Source: Botryotinia globosa (taxonomy: Eukaryota; Ascomycota; Leotiomycetes; Helotiales; Sclerotiniaceae). From it: a DNA stretch of 64,000 nt. The DNA is taken from the NCBI GenBank assembly GCA_014898425.1, contig RCSZ01000012.1:186001-250000 (forward strand), written 5' to 3'. Each line of letters opens with the position of its first letter. Within the stretch, counting starts at the first letter, position 1. A program made the position numbers and the translations under genes. Shown here piece by piece: positions 26,152-39,156 of the stretch. Under the pieces are notes generated by a model. The model made no database searches. It worked only from the letters and a program-made list of their open reading frames with translations, and was not told the origin of the DNA.

Positions 26152-26967
26152 AGTCGACCACCCTACTTTCGGGCCACCCCTCTTTCGGGCCACCCTTTTA
26201 CACCAAAAATTACTTTTTTGGCCTATCAATATCTCTATCAATATTGAATATAATTTAATAAAAATTTAGATTTATATAATTTAAGTTATTCTAAGCTTAT
26301 ATTAAATTTTTTAGAATTTTAGGATTTTTCTGGATCGATTTTTAGAGCTTTAAAATATCGATTTTTAATTTATATATAAATCACATATAAATTTAAAATT
26401 TTATAAAATCTTTAATAATTTTTTAATTATAATTATTAAAAGAAAATTATATATCTTTTTGAAAAATTCAAATCTGAATCTATATAGAAATTCAAAAAAA
26501 AATTCAAAAAAATGAATAAATATAGAGATATAGTATATAGTGAATTAAGAGTAGTATAAATAATCTCTGTAATTTTGAGGGTATCCTTTTAAATATTTAT
26601 TTATAAGAAATTTTTCATTTTTTTAAGGTTTTTTAGATTAAATTTTTTATAAATTTATAATAAAAATTTATAATTTATTTTTAATTATTTTTCCTTAAAA
26701 GTTATTATAGATTTTATAAAATTTTAGATTTGTATGTAATTTGTATGTAATTAAAAATCGATATTTCGAAGTTTTAAAAATCGATCTAGAAAAATCCTAA
26801 AAATCTAAAAATTTCAAAACAGATTTGAAATGATTTGAATTATATAGATTTCAATTTTTATTGAATTATATTCAATATTGATAGAGATATTAATAGATTA
26901 AAAAAGTGATTTTTGGTGTAAAAGGGTGGCCCGAAACAGGGGTGGCCCGAAAGTAGGATGGTTGACT
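26152..26967. mobile_element. Long-inverted-repeat element, copy 2 (816 bp)
   Basis: The best-preserved copy. Both TIRs retain two tandem TTTCGGGCCACCC motifs directly inside AGTCGACCACCCTA. It is flanked by TA at 26150-26151 and 26968-26969. The long complementary arms include AAAATCGAT and TTTTACACCAAAAAT blocks. There is no ORF. The iterated subterminal motif is a natural candidate for a transposase binding site. Confidence 0.85.
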
Positions 26968-27564
26968 TAATTATTGATTTATATTAAAATATATATAATC
27001 ATATTCTAAAACAAAATTTAAAATATATTAACAAAAAACAAGTCTAAAAATAAATAGTATCTACATCAAAAACTTATATAGAATTTATAGAATTATTTAT
27101 TAATATATAAAGAAGTATTTTGAGTTTAAAAAGAAGTATATTAAACTGAAAATGAATTAATATAAATACTAAATATATTAGAATATTAATAAATAAGAAT
27201 TTTATATATAGAATAATCAGATATTCGAAATTCTTATTTAAAAATAGAATTCTACTTTAAATATTACCTATAAAATTAAATAAAATATTAAAATAATAAT
27301 ATAAATAATTTTCTCGAAAATAAAAAGATTTATTATTTAAAATAAAAAAGATAGAAAATTTAAAAATTATAAATATTTTATAAAATCTTATATTCAAATT
27401 TTAGAAAATATATTCCTTAAGGTGTATTCTTCACTATAATTCTTTTATTATTATATAAAATAATATATCTATATAAATTATTTCTATTATATAAAATTTA
27501 TTTATTGAAAATAAAATCCAAATTATTAATTAGCTTTTTTACTTTCTAAACCTTAAACTTTTTA

Positions 27565-28055
27565 TGTCACGTGCACGGAAAGAACCAGTAGAAGTCATAA
27601 GCTTTATTACTAAGCTACGCATACAATCTAATCTTAAAAGGCACAGTATCAGGGATTAAACCTAATAGTTTACTACTATATATATATCCTAACAAAATTC
27701 TCCTCTTTTATTCTTTTCATCCCAAAAAGACTAATCATAAAGAATATTTATTTATATAATTAACTATATAATATATAATACACCAATTGTATTAATTATA
27801 TCCTTATCATTAAAAACAATTATTAATGAATTCAGAATATCCAATCATTAAGTAAATATATCCTCGCTTCTAACTCATATCAGAAATCCCAGAATAATAT
27901 CTATTTAACTTAATCCCTAATATTCTGTCATATATACAAAAATAACCAGTAGAAGTCGTAAGCTTTACTACTAAGCTATATACGTAATCTAACCTTAAAA
28001 GGCACAGTATCAGGGATTAAACCTAATAGCTTACTACTATATATATATCCTAACA
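27565..28055. mobile_element. Miniature LTR retroelement (TRIM-like), 491 bp
   Basis: Two direct terminal repeats of exactly 130 bp (27565-27694 and 27926-28055) begin TGTCA and end CCTAACA. They flank a 231-bp interior without coding capacity. The whole is bracketed by a perfect 5-bp duplication, TTTTA, at 27560-27564 and 28056-28060. LTRs, TG/CA ends and a 5-bp duplication define a TRIM-like non-autonomous retroelement. Strand is not fixed, because no primer-binding site was recognised. Confidence 0.88.
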
Positions 28056-28208
28056 TTTTAAGAATATTTGATAGATATTAAAATATAAAATAATAGATTT
28101 ATATTCTATCTTTATAGAATTTATAAAATATCGAAAAGAAAATATAAAGAAATTAATTTTTTTTAAGTGAAAATAATACTAAAAATATTAAATAAAAGAT
28201 TATTCAAA

Positions 28209-28481
28209 TCTTTAATAAAAAATATATAAAAATATATAAAAATATATAAAAATATATAAAAATATATAAAAATATATAAAAATATATAAAAATATATAAA
28301 AATATATAAAAATATATAAAAATATATAAAAATATATAAAAATATATAAAAATATATAAAAATATATAAAAATATATAAAAATATATAAAAATATATAAA
28401 AATATATAAAAATATATAAAAATATATAAAAATATATAAAAATATATAAAAATATATAAAAATATATAAAAATATATAAAA
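28209..28481. repeat. 10-bp minisatellite (AAAAATATAT)n
   Basis: About 27 almost identical 10-bp units. The array is far more homogeneous than the mutated surroundings, so it probably expanded after RIP. Confidence 0.95.
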
Positions 28482-28506
28482 TGTTAGAAATTAATATATC
28501 AATAAA

Positions 28507-29891
28507 AGTCGACCACCCTACTCTCGAACTATCTCTCCCTCGGACTATACTTTTATACTAAAGATCATTTTTTAGTTCATTAATATCTCTAAATACAATT
28601 TGATAAAAATTTATATTTATATAATTCGAATTATTTTAGATTTATTTTTGTCACGTGCATGGAACCAATACGCATGGAACCAAATAGAAGTTGTAAGCTT
28701 TATCACTATGCTATATACGCAATCTGATCAAAAGATATAGTATTAGAGATTGAAGTCCTAATAGTTTAATACTATATATATATTCTAATAGAGCTCCCCT
28801 CTTTTATTCTTTTCGTTTCGAAAAGGCTAATAATTATGGAGAATATTTATTTATATAATTAATTATATAATATATAATACAACAATTATATTAGCTATAT
28901 TCTTATTATTAATAATTAATTATTAATGAATTCAGAATACCCAATTATTAAGCAATACATTCTCGCTTCTAACCCACTTCTTATTAGGAAAATCTATTCT
29001 CAATCAAATAAGCCCTAATCAGAAATCCCAGAATAATATTTATTTAATCAATCCCTAATACTCTATCATATACATAAAACCAATACATATAAAACCAAAT
29101 AGAAATTATAAGCTTTACTACTATACTATATATATAATCTAATCAAAAGGCACAGTATCAGGGATTAAAGTCCTGACAGCTTACTACTATATATATATCC
29201 TAACAATTTTAGAATTTTTAAAATTTTAGGATTTTAGGATTTTTCTAAATTGAGATTTAAAACTTCAAAATATTAATGTTTGAATTTATATAAAAATTAT
29301 ATACAAATTTCAAACTTTTATATAATTTTAAATTACTTTTTAGTAATAATCATTAAAAAGTAATATATATCTTTTCGAAAAAGCCAAATCTAAATCTATA
29401 TAAAATTCAAATAAAATTCAAAAATATAAATAAATATAAAGATATAATATATAATAAATGTGAAATTTTAAATCATATAAGTAATTCTTATAGTTTTGAA
29501 AATACTTTTTTTAAATATTTATTTATGAAGAATTTTCTTTTTTTAAAAAATCTTTCAAATTTAGTATTGTGAAAATTTATAATAAAATTTATGATTCATT
29601 TTTAATTATTTTTCTTTAAAAGTTATTATAGATTTCATAAAGTTTTAAATTTATATATAATTTCTATATAAATTGAAAATCGATATTTTAAATTTTCAAA
29701 AATCGATTTAAAAAAAAATATTATAAATCTAAAAAATTCAATATAAATCTAAGATAATTTTAATTATATAGATATAAGTTTTTATTGAATTATATTCTAT
29801 ATTAATAAAGATATTAATCAATTAAGAAAGTGATTTTTAGTATAAAAATATAGCTTAAAAAAGGGGTGGCTAGAAAGTGGGGCATCTAACT
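28507..29891. mobile_element. Long-inverted-repeat element, copy 3, interrupted
   Basis: Starts AGTCGACCACCC and ends with a mutated inverted form followed by TA at 29892-29893. The sequence breaks at 28648 and resumes at 29206 in register with copy 2, because a 557-bp miniature LTR element has inserted. Without the insert the element is about 823 bp, like the others. TIR motifs are more decayed here. Confidence 0.8.
28649..29205. mobile_element. Miniature LTR retroelement nested in inverted-repeat copy 3
   Basis: Second clear TRIM-like element, 557 bp, with two 142-bp LTRs (28649-28790 and 29064-29205) starting TGTCACGTGC (mutated to TATCATATAC in the right LTR) and ending CCTAACA at the right. 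A perfect ATTTT duplication lies at 28644-28648 and 29206-29210. The interior shares CTCTTTTATTCTTTTCG and GAATTCAGAATA with the copy at 27565. The LTRs carry a small duplication (GGAACCAATACGCAT) that the other copy lacks. Confidence 0.88.
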
Positions 29892-30271
29892 TAATTATAT
29901 CTTTAATATATATTAAATTAATTTTAATTTGTTTTTTTAACTCTAATTTTTAGATTTCTTTAAAAAAAGTTTTATATCTATTACTTTTTAAATATAAAAT
30001 TACTTTTTAATTTTATAAATTTGATAATATTTAAAATTATTATTTGAGAACTTTCGAATTAATATTTAATATATTAATTATTTTTCTTATATCAATGATT
30101 TTTTTTATATATTTTATATATCCTTTAGACAAAATAGATAGTTTTTTATTCAATTTTGAAAAGTAATTTTTAGAATCCAAAAATCTAAGATAACTCTTGG
30201 AATTGAATATTTATTTATTATTATATATAAAATCAAATGAATATTGCTTTTTTTATATAATTTAAATATAA

Positions 30272-30480
30272 TACCAGGGGCCTGCGAGCCCCCGGACCCC
30301 TTGCTTTTTGGGAAAGTGTTTTATGAAAATCTAAAAAATAAATTATATTAAAGGCTTGCAGGCGAAGTCAGTTTACCTCATTATATTGCTTTTTTTATAA
30401 TTTTATTCGGATTTTTCAATTTTATTTAGATTTTTCAATTTTATTCAGATTTTTCAATTTTATTCAGATTTTTATGGGTA
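30272..30480. other. Short GC-rich hairpin island and 19-bp tandem repeat
   Basis: A GC-rich patch at 30276-30302, including GGGGCCTGCGAGCCCC, sits in very AT-rich surroundings. A GCAGGCGAAGTCAG patch follows. Then four 19-bp repeats of the TTTTATTCAGATTTTTCAA type lead up to the target site of the outer Gypsy element. Its origin is unknown. Confidence 0.6.
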
Positions 30481-30485
30481 ACATC

Positions 30486-30635
30486 TGTCACGGCGCCAAC
30501 TACGTTGCCTTCGTGCCTTAGGCACGAACCCTTAGTATACCCTTAGCATACTTTACTTCCTATAATAAGACCTCAACCTTTTATAGTATTTAGAACTCTT
30601 ATAATATAATATAAGTCTTTACCTATATTCTGATA
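30486..30635 (+). repeat. 5' LTR of the outer element
   Basis: 150 bp, starting TGTCACGGCGCC and ending CTGATA (from CTGACA/CTAACA). Its first 50 bp are much less mutated than the other three LTRs. It contains a perfect hairpin, TTCGTGCC-TTA-GGCACGAA (30510-30528), which is erased in the others. Confidence 0.88.
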
Positions 30636-32605
30636 ATTTGTATTATTTATTTAGAAGTTATTATAACTTTATTTTAAATATTTATTTAAATTGTACTCCA
30701 ATTGCCCCAATTGCTTTGAATTTATTAAAGTTATAATTCGATTATATTAATCGAATCCATTGTTGATTTATTATAGATAATTTTGTTATTTTTCAATAAA
30801 ATTATTTGATTGTATTAAAATATATCTATATTGATTTATTATTGAGAATTCTATAAGAATGTTTTATAATTATAAAAGTATTTTAAAGATGGTTAATCAA
30901 ATGATTGTATTTAATCTATTTTTATAATTTCTTTTTTTAAATTATATTATTGATTTTATTGAAGTTGATATTTTCTTATTTACAAATCTATTTAACAATC
31001 TGAATACTATATATTTTATAATTGCTTAAATTGTATTTATTTCGATTAAAACAATTATAATTTTATTATAAGAATAAATTGTTATAGTATATATTCAAAT
31101 CAATAAAGTTCAATTATAAATTACTGAATTATAAGATACAATTGAGATATTAAAGATTATTATTTATAATAATTCAGAAGTTCTATTCTATTAAAGATAT
31201 TTTATTTTTTTTGAAAAGTTTAATAATGATAAGTAAGATATTATAAAATATTAGGATTAATATATAATGTTTTGTAATATAATTAATTATTATTTAACTA
31301 TAAATTATAAAATCAAATTAGAATTTTAATAGATTATATTCCTTATTAGTTTACTTTTTAGCTTAGTTTATATAAACAACTAAATATATTTCGATATAAT
31401 TATAAATAACCCATACAACTTCGATCTCTGGTTTTTTGGATAATATATTATAATAAATATCTGAAACGAATTAAATAAATAATATTAAACCCTTAATTTT
31501 TTACAAAAGGTTTTTATAGATTATAATAAATATAAAATAAGAAAAACTCTATTTGGTAATTTCATTATTAAATTCAAACAGTTTATTATTAGATATAAAA
31601 AAATCGTCAAACAATAAATTATTGATTTCAAATTTAAGATTTTATAAAAATTAATTGATATTTTAATCAATTGCTTTAATAAACTCTTTACTATTAATAT
31701 TAATATATGAATAATCTAATAGCAAAGTATTTATAATAATCTAAAAGAGAAAACTTATTTTAATAATTAATATAAAAATTAAAATACTAATTTCAATTAT
31801 AATCAATCGAAGTATTATAATAAAAAGTTAGTTTTATTTATAATCTTCTCTATATCAAAACTATTTGGTAATTCTATATAATTAAATACTATTTGATAAA
31901 GTTAATACCTCTTATTTTATTATATTTGAAAATAATATCTTAATCTTAATCTTTATTTTTATTATAAAAAATCAGATTATATTAAAGATAATTATAATAA
32001 AAAACAAGTTAATAATACAAAATACAATATCAATATTAATATAAAATACAATTCTTACACTAATCATTTCCTTATAATTAATTAATATCAAAACCCTAAA
32101 TCCTATTATAATACTATTAATTCCTTATATTAAAATCTATTTCTATCTATCAATTATTTCTTAATTATATTATTATACTATATTTTATCAATTCCCTTTA
32201 ATTTTATTCAAAAGCTTGATCTAAAAAAATATATTAAAAACTCTATTTATTTAAAAAAAAATAAAAACTCAATTCCTTAATCTAATATATCAAAAGATTA
32301 ATCTGGATTTATAATTGTAAATCGAGATTTTTTATAAAAAATTTATTTTTATAGATTAGAAAATAAATTATATTTAGAGATTCTTTATATTTTAGAATAA
32401 TAAATAGTAAATCTTTTAAAATCTTAATGAAAATCTCTTTTACATTTAATATAATCATTCTATTTATTAATCTTATAAATAATGAAATTATAGATTATGA
32501 TTTTATTAATAAAGAAATTATTTCTAAACTCTAAATATCTATATATCCCCTTCTTTATATTCATTACCTATTTCTAATTAATAAAAAGCTTTTTGATATC
32601 CTCTT

Positions 32606-32755
32606 TGTCAAGGTACAGGTAAAGACTTATATTGTATTATAAAGATTCTAAATGCTATAAAAGATTGAGGCTCTATTATAGAAAATAGGGTATGCTAAGA
32701 GCACATTAAGGGTTTATGCCTAAAACACAAAAACAATATAATTGGTATTGTAATA
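32606..32755 (-). repeat. 3' LTR of the inner element
   Basis: 150 bp. On the plus strand it begins TGTCAAGGTACAGG, the complement of the LTR end. Confidence 0.88.
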
Positions 32756-35700
32756 GTATTCCTCTTTTAGGGCTTGCTTATTCCAAGCAAATTAAGGTAT
32801 AGGCTAACTTTGCTATTTTTCAACAAAGTTATAAAGGATCGATTTAATAGGCTAGCTTACCATTATATCTAAATTAATTAAATAACAATTCAAAATCCCT
32901 TGAAATAATACTAGAATACTTTAATTTTTATTATAAAATTAAAGCAAATTATTTTTAAAATAATAATTAATTAACAAATCTTTTTTAATCTATTCGATTT
33001 CCATTTAAAAATTATTTCTGATATAATAATATTTGAGATAACAGACTTTTTGAATTCAATTTATATAAACAAATCTAATTTATCCAAATACATTAAATAA
33101 AATACAATAATTATTCCCTCCTAATTTCAAAAATCTTTAGCTAATTATTATAACAATAAATAATACTTTCATTTGATATAATAATAGAAATTATATTTAT
33201 TATAATAATCAAAGATTTCTTTGAATTCTTATTACTCAATCTCCTTATATATTTCATTATCTTTTTTGAAAACTCAGCCTTGATTTTTATATAACTTGAT
33301 AATATTAATAATATTTTAATTTAGTAATCCTGATAAACAATAAAACAATTGAAATAATAAATTATAAATATTAGAAAAATCTTAAAGTTGATTGAAAGTT
33401 ATAATAAATAGATCTATTTATAGACTTTGAGGATTTTATAAAGATTATTCTATTTATTATTACTCTTTTTTATTAGACAATTAATTTTTATATTCTTTAT
33501 ATTAATTTATACCTTATTATTTTTTTTATAAAAGGAAATATCAATTTGGATTTTATTAGTATAATCTTTATATTTTTGGATTGATTAGATTGTAAATGCT
33601 TTAAATTTAATTAAAATAAGATCAAATCTATTTACAATCTTATTGATTTTAAAAAACTTTTATTTCCTTTAATATAATAAATTTAATAAAACTAATATAA
33701 ATAATTCAACTCCGAAATATAAATAATAATTATAATTAATAAAAAACAAAGATATATCGATAGTTTCTAATATAATATTATTCAATACAAATTCTATAAA
33801 TAAAAACTAATCGAATTAATTGTTTTAATAAAAGTTTATAAAAATATAAAGATATTATTTGATTATAATATTGATCCTCTCCATTTAATTATTGAATTTA
33901 GAATAGAATAAAAAAGATTGTTTCAAAATGATTAATAAATATTCAAATAAATATTTCCAGAATTTAGAAATAAATTAAAAGCCTTTATCGAATATAATAT
34001 TATCAAAAACATTATATAAACAATATATCTTTTCAATAAATCAATCCACAAGTTCCTCTACAAACAATCCTACTACTAATATAAAATATCATATTTTGAT
34101 TAAACAACAAATAATTATAATAATATATTAATATTTCTTTCTATAATATTTATTGATTAATAATAATATAATATAATTAATAGAAATATCTAATCAAAAA
34201 TAAAATAATATTAATAAGGATTTAAGAAATCCAAATATAATGAAATGAAAGGTTTTAATATAAAAACAAAATTAACAAGTTTATACAAATATTTCGATCT
34301 TTTTAGATATATTGGATTACTAATATATATAAAAAATGAGATTAACAATTTTAATACAACCTGAATATCCAACTAATCTAATTGAATATATATAATATAT
34401 AATTTATATATAAAGTTTGATAAAAAAGGGAATAAAAAAATAATTATAATAAAAGATTTTATTATTAATTAATCTACAATTTTATAAGATTATTCAAAGA
34501 TTCTTTTGAATATCTAATAACTAATAATAAATAAAGAGATTTCGAAATATTATATATATAATTATAATTAATTCGAATAATCTATATACTTTATTAATAA
34601 GATTATTGATTAATTTATTAATATCAGGGATAATTATATCTATCAGGGCTATAATCAGATCTAAATCACTACTCACTTATCAAATAATATTCTTAAATAT
34701 AATAATATCAAATATTTATTTTAAAAGGATTATTTATAAATGATTTTTGATTTGATTATTATTAAAATTAATATATACTAAACGATTTTTAGTTTTATAA
34801 TTCAAAGTATTGGGGTAAATAGTTTTATAATTAGATTGATATATAATATAAAAGTTGAATTCTAATAAGAATTTGATTTATTTAGTTTATTATTGGTTTA
34901 GTATTTTTATTAATATAAAGTATTTGAAATTTTTATAATTAATGATAATTTCGAATAGTTTTTAAATATTGTATAATTCCGGTTTTTATTTTTTTAATAA
35001 TTTTATAATTACTAGGAGTTTTTTATTATAGATTTTGTAATTATATTTAATAATATTATATTTTAATAAAAAATATATTATTAGGTATAAATTTCCCTTA
35101 TTATTATATTACAAAAGAATATTATTTATAGTTAATTAGAAATATTAATCTCAATTATTATATAATAATAATAATCAAATATAATAAGGATTGGGGTAAA
35201 GAAGAAAGTGTTCTTTAGTATTATAAAAATATCTTTTTATTTAGAGTTTTAACTCTATACTTTCTTTTTTTAAAAAGCGATTGAAGGGTTTTATAATTTT
35301 AAAAAAATTATAAATAAAATATTAATAAAAATTAGTAAATTCAAAGAAATACTGAAAATCTTTGAATTTAATTAATAATTTTTAGTTGAATATAATATTG
35401 ATTTTCTTCGAATTTATTTCTATATCTTTTAAAATAATAATTAAATTAAAATATTTAATTCTTTTTATTTCGAATTTGTATTTATTAATATCGATTTGTA
35501 ATCTGATATTAATTAATTACTAAACAATCTTATGGATATATTCTTTATAATCTATAATGTTTTTAAAATAAATTAAAATGTTATTCAAATATATTATATA
35601 AATTCTATTTAAAAGATTGAAAAGAATATAATTGATATAATTTTAGAATAAAACTAATATATTACAAAATCCGAAAAGTATTATTAATAATTCAAATAAA

Positions 35701-38700
35701 TTGAAACAAATAATGAAAACGGTTTTCTATTTGTAATCTTTTATAATTTATAATTTGTTAAAAATAATAATGATATTAAATTTAATATAGATTTTAATAT
35801 AATATAAAGTATTAAGAATTTCTTTAATTAATAATAAAGGATATTGATTTTTGATAATAATATTATTTAGATTTTACTAGTTTTAATAGATCCAAATATC
35901 TTTTTCTGATTTAATAATTAAAAGAAGTGAAATAATTAATTAGAAATAAGATTCTTAAATAAATTCTTTGTTTAGATTATTATCAAGTTATCTATAAACA
36001 ATTTGAAATTTAGTTAAGAATATTGAATAGTTTTTATTATATAATAATTCCTTATCTAATATAATCTCGATTTTATAATCCTATAAGCATTATAATAAAA
36101 GTTCGTTAATAAAAAAAAATAGGAATTCTAAATATAGATTATAAAACTAGGAAAACAGTTTATTTTAAATCTTTAATATAAAAAGGATAGATTGATTTGT
36201 TTTTTTTATAAATTTATTGATATTATTATTTATTAAATCTTAATATAATTGAATAGAATCCTTAATTATTATATAATATAGATTACAAACCCTATCTAAT
36301 TTATCCCAGAATACTTTTATAATATAAATATTATTATTCTTACAAAATTATATAAAACTATTAATTATAAAGAATTTTATATTTTATATTTTGAAGTGAA
36401 TGTTTTATATAATATTAAATAGTTTGTTTAAAGGATTTGATAATAATAATAATAATAAGAATAAAATGTTCTAATTTTGTAGTAATCTTTTATACTTTTT
36501 AGAATTGATAATAAATCAAACTAGAATTGATTTTAAGAATAGATAATTGAGAATCATTTTAGTTTGAATATTTATTTTATTATTGATATAATAAATATAA
36601 TAAGGGTTTTTGTTTTTATTGTTTTTGAAATTAATAATATCAAGGTTTTTTTGGATATTTGAAATTTTAATAGATTCGAGAATTACTGATTGATTTCGAA
36701 GTAATAAGGATTTAATTTTGAAGTTTTTATTGATAATGTTTTTTATAGAAATTGATTTTGAAATAAGTTTTTATAGAAATGATTTGAAATTAATTAATAT
36801 AATTTTGTTATTTTTTGATAAAATTATTTTATAATTATTAGATATATTGGGGATAGTAATTACTATAATATTAATAGAATAATAATATTTCAAGTAATAT
36901 ATAAATACAAATTTGAATATTATTATTAATCAATTAATAATAAAATTATAATATTAAAACTAGAAGAAATTGAGAATTATTAAATCTATAATTGATAGAA
37001 TAATAATATAAAACAAATCGATTTTTTAATAGTTATTGATTTGTATATCCAGAAGTATATATTGAGAAAGAATATTGAAAGGTTTTTTATTAGTTAGGAA
37101 TAGGTAATAGGTGTAAAGGAGAGGATATATAGATATTTAGAATTTAAAAATAATTTTTCTATTAATAAAGCTATAATCTATAGTTTTATTATTTATAAAA
37201 CTAATAAGTGGAATAATTATATTAAATGTAAAGGAAATTATTGTTAAGATTTTAAAAAAATTGTTATTTATTATTCTAAGATATAAAGGATTTTTGGATA
37301 TAACTAATCTTTTAATTTATAAAGATAAATTTCTTATAAAAAATCTCGATTTATAATTATGAATTAAAATTAATTTTTTGATATATTGGGCTAGGGAATA
37401 AAGTTTCCATTTTCTTTTGAATAAATGAATCTTTTAATATACTCTCCCAGGTTAAGTTTTTGAATAAGATTAAAAAGAATCAATGAAGTATAGTATAATA
37501 GTATAACTAGAAAACAATTAATGAATAGAAAATAATTAATAAGTAGAAATAGACTTTGATATAAGGAATTGATAGTATTATAATAGAATCTAAGGTTTTA
37601 ATATTAATTGATTATAAAAAAGCAATTAATATAAGAATTATATTTTATATTAATATTGATATTATACTTTATATTATTAATTTATTTCTTATTGCAATTA
37701 TTTTTAATATAACCTGGTTTTTTATAATAAAGATAAAGGCTAAGATTAAAATATTATTTTCAAATATAATAGAATAAAAAGCATTAATCTTATTAAATAG
37801 TATTTAATTATATAAAATTATTAAATGATTTTAGTATAAGAAAGATTATAATTAAAATTAGTTTTTTATTATAATGTTTTAATTGATTATAGTTGAAATT
37901 AATATTTTAACTTTTTTATTAATTATTAAAATAAGTTTTTTCTTTTAAATTATTATAGATATCTTATTATTAAATTATTTATATATCAATATCAATAGTA
38001 GAAAATTTATTAAAATAATTGATTGAAATATTAATTAACTTTTATAAAATTTTGAATTTAAGATTAATAATTTATTATTCAATAATTTTTTTATATTTGA
38101 TAATAAACTATTTAAACTTGATAATGAAATTACTAAATAAAGTTTTTTTTATTTTATATTTATTATAATCTATAAAGACTTTTTATAAAAGATTAAGAGT
38201 TTGATATTATTTATTCAATTTATTCCAAATACTTATTACAATATATTATCTAAAAAATTAAAGATTGGAATTATATAGATTATTTATATAAATCAAATTA
38301 AAGAATAAACTAATAAGAAATATAATTTATTAGAATTCTGATTTATTTTTGTAATCTATAATTAAATAATAATTGATTGTGCTATAGAATATTATATATT
38401 AATTCTAATATTTTGTAATATCTTATTTATTATTATTAAACTTTTTAAAAGAAATAAAGTATTTTCAATAAAATAAAGCTTCTAAGTTATTATAAATAAT
38501 AATCTTTAATATCTCAATTGTATTTTATAATTCAGCAATTTATAATTAAGCTTTATTAATTTAGATATATATTATAATAGTTTATTTTTGTAATAAAATT
38601 GTAATCATTTCGATCAAAGTAAATATAATTTGAGTAATTACAAAATATATAATATTTGAATTATTAAACAGATTTGTAAATAAAGAAATATCAATTTTAA

Positions 38701-39006
38701 TGGAATCAATAATATAATTCAAGAAAAGGAATTATAGGGATAGATTAAATGTAGCCACTTAATCAATCATCTCTAAAATACTTTTATAACTATAAAACAT
38801 TGATGAATTAATATAAATATATTTTAATATAATTAAATAATTTTATTAAAAAATAATAAAGTTATTTATAATAAATTAATAATAAATTTAATTAATACAA
38901 TCGAATTATAATTTTGATAGAATTAGGGTAATTGGGGTGATTAAAATATAATTTAAATAAATATTTAAAATAAAATTATAATAACTTTTAAGTAAATAAT
39001 ACAAAT

Positions 39007-39156
39007 TATTAAAATATAAATAAAAACTTATATTATATTATAAGAATTCTAAATATTATAAAAGATTGAGATTCTATTATAGGAAATAGAGTATACTAAG
39101 GGTATATTAAGGGTTTGTGTCTAAGGCATGAAGGCAATGTAGTTGGCGCCATAACA
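39007..39156 (-). repeat. 5' LTR of the inner element
   Basis: 150 bp. On the plus strand it ends GGCGCCATAACA, the complement of the LTR start. It carries many transitions relative to the LTR at 30486. Confidence 0.88.

Larger units (their letters stand above)
32606..39156 (-). mobile_element. Inner Ty3/Gypsy-type retrotransposon, same family, inverted
   Basis: A 6551-bp minus-strand element of the same family, inserted into the outer one. LTRs are 39007-39156 (5') and 32606-32755 (3'), each 150 bp. Target duplication is CTCTT at 32601-32605 and TTCTT at 39157-39161; the one mismatch is C/T. Its gag-side sequence (37400-39000) is the reverse complement of 30640-32600. Its 3' part (32770-33110) is the reverse complement of 43150-43490. 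No intact ORF remains. Confidence 0.88.

Noticed and set aside
28209..28481. Regular short-period array as a CRISPR
   Set aside because: The 10-bp units have no spacers. It is a minisatellite in a eukaryotic genome.
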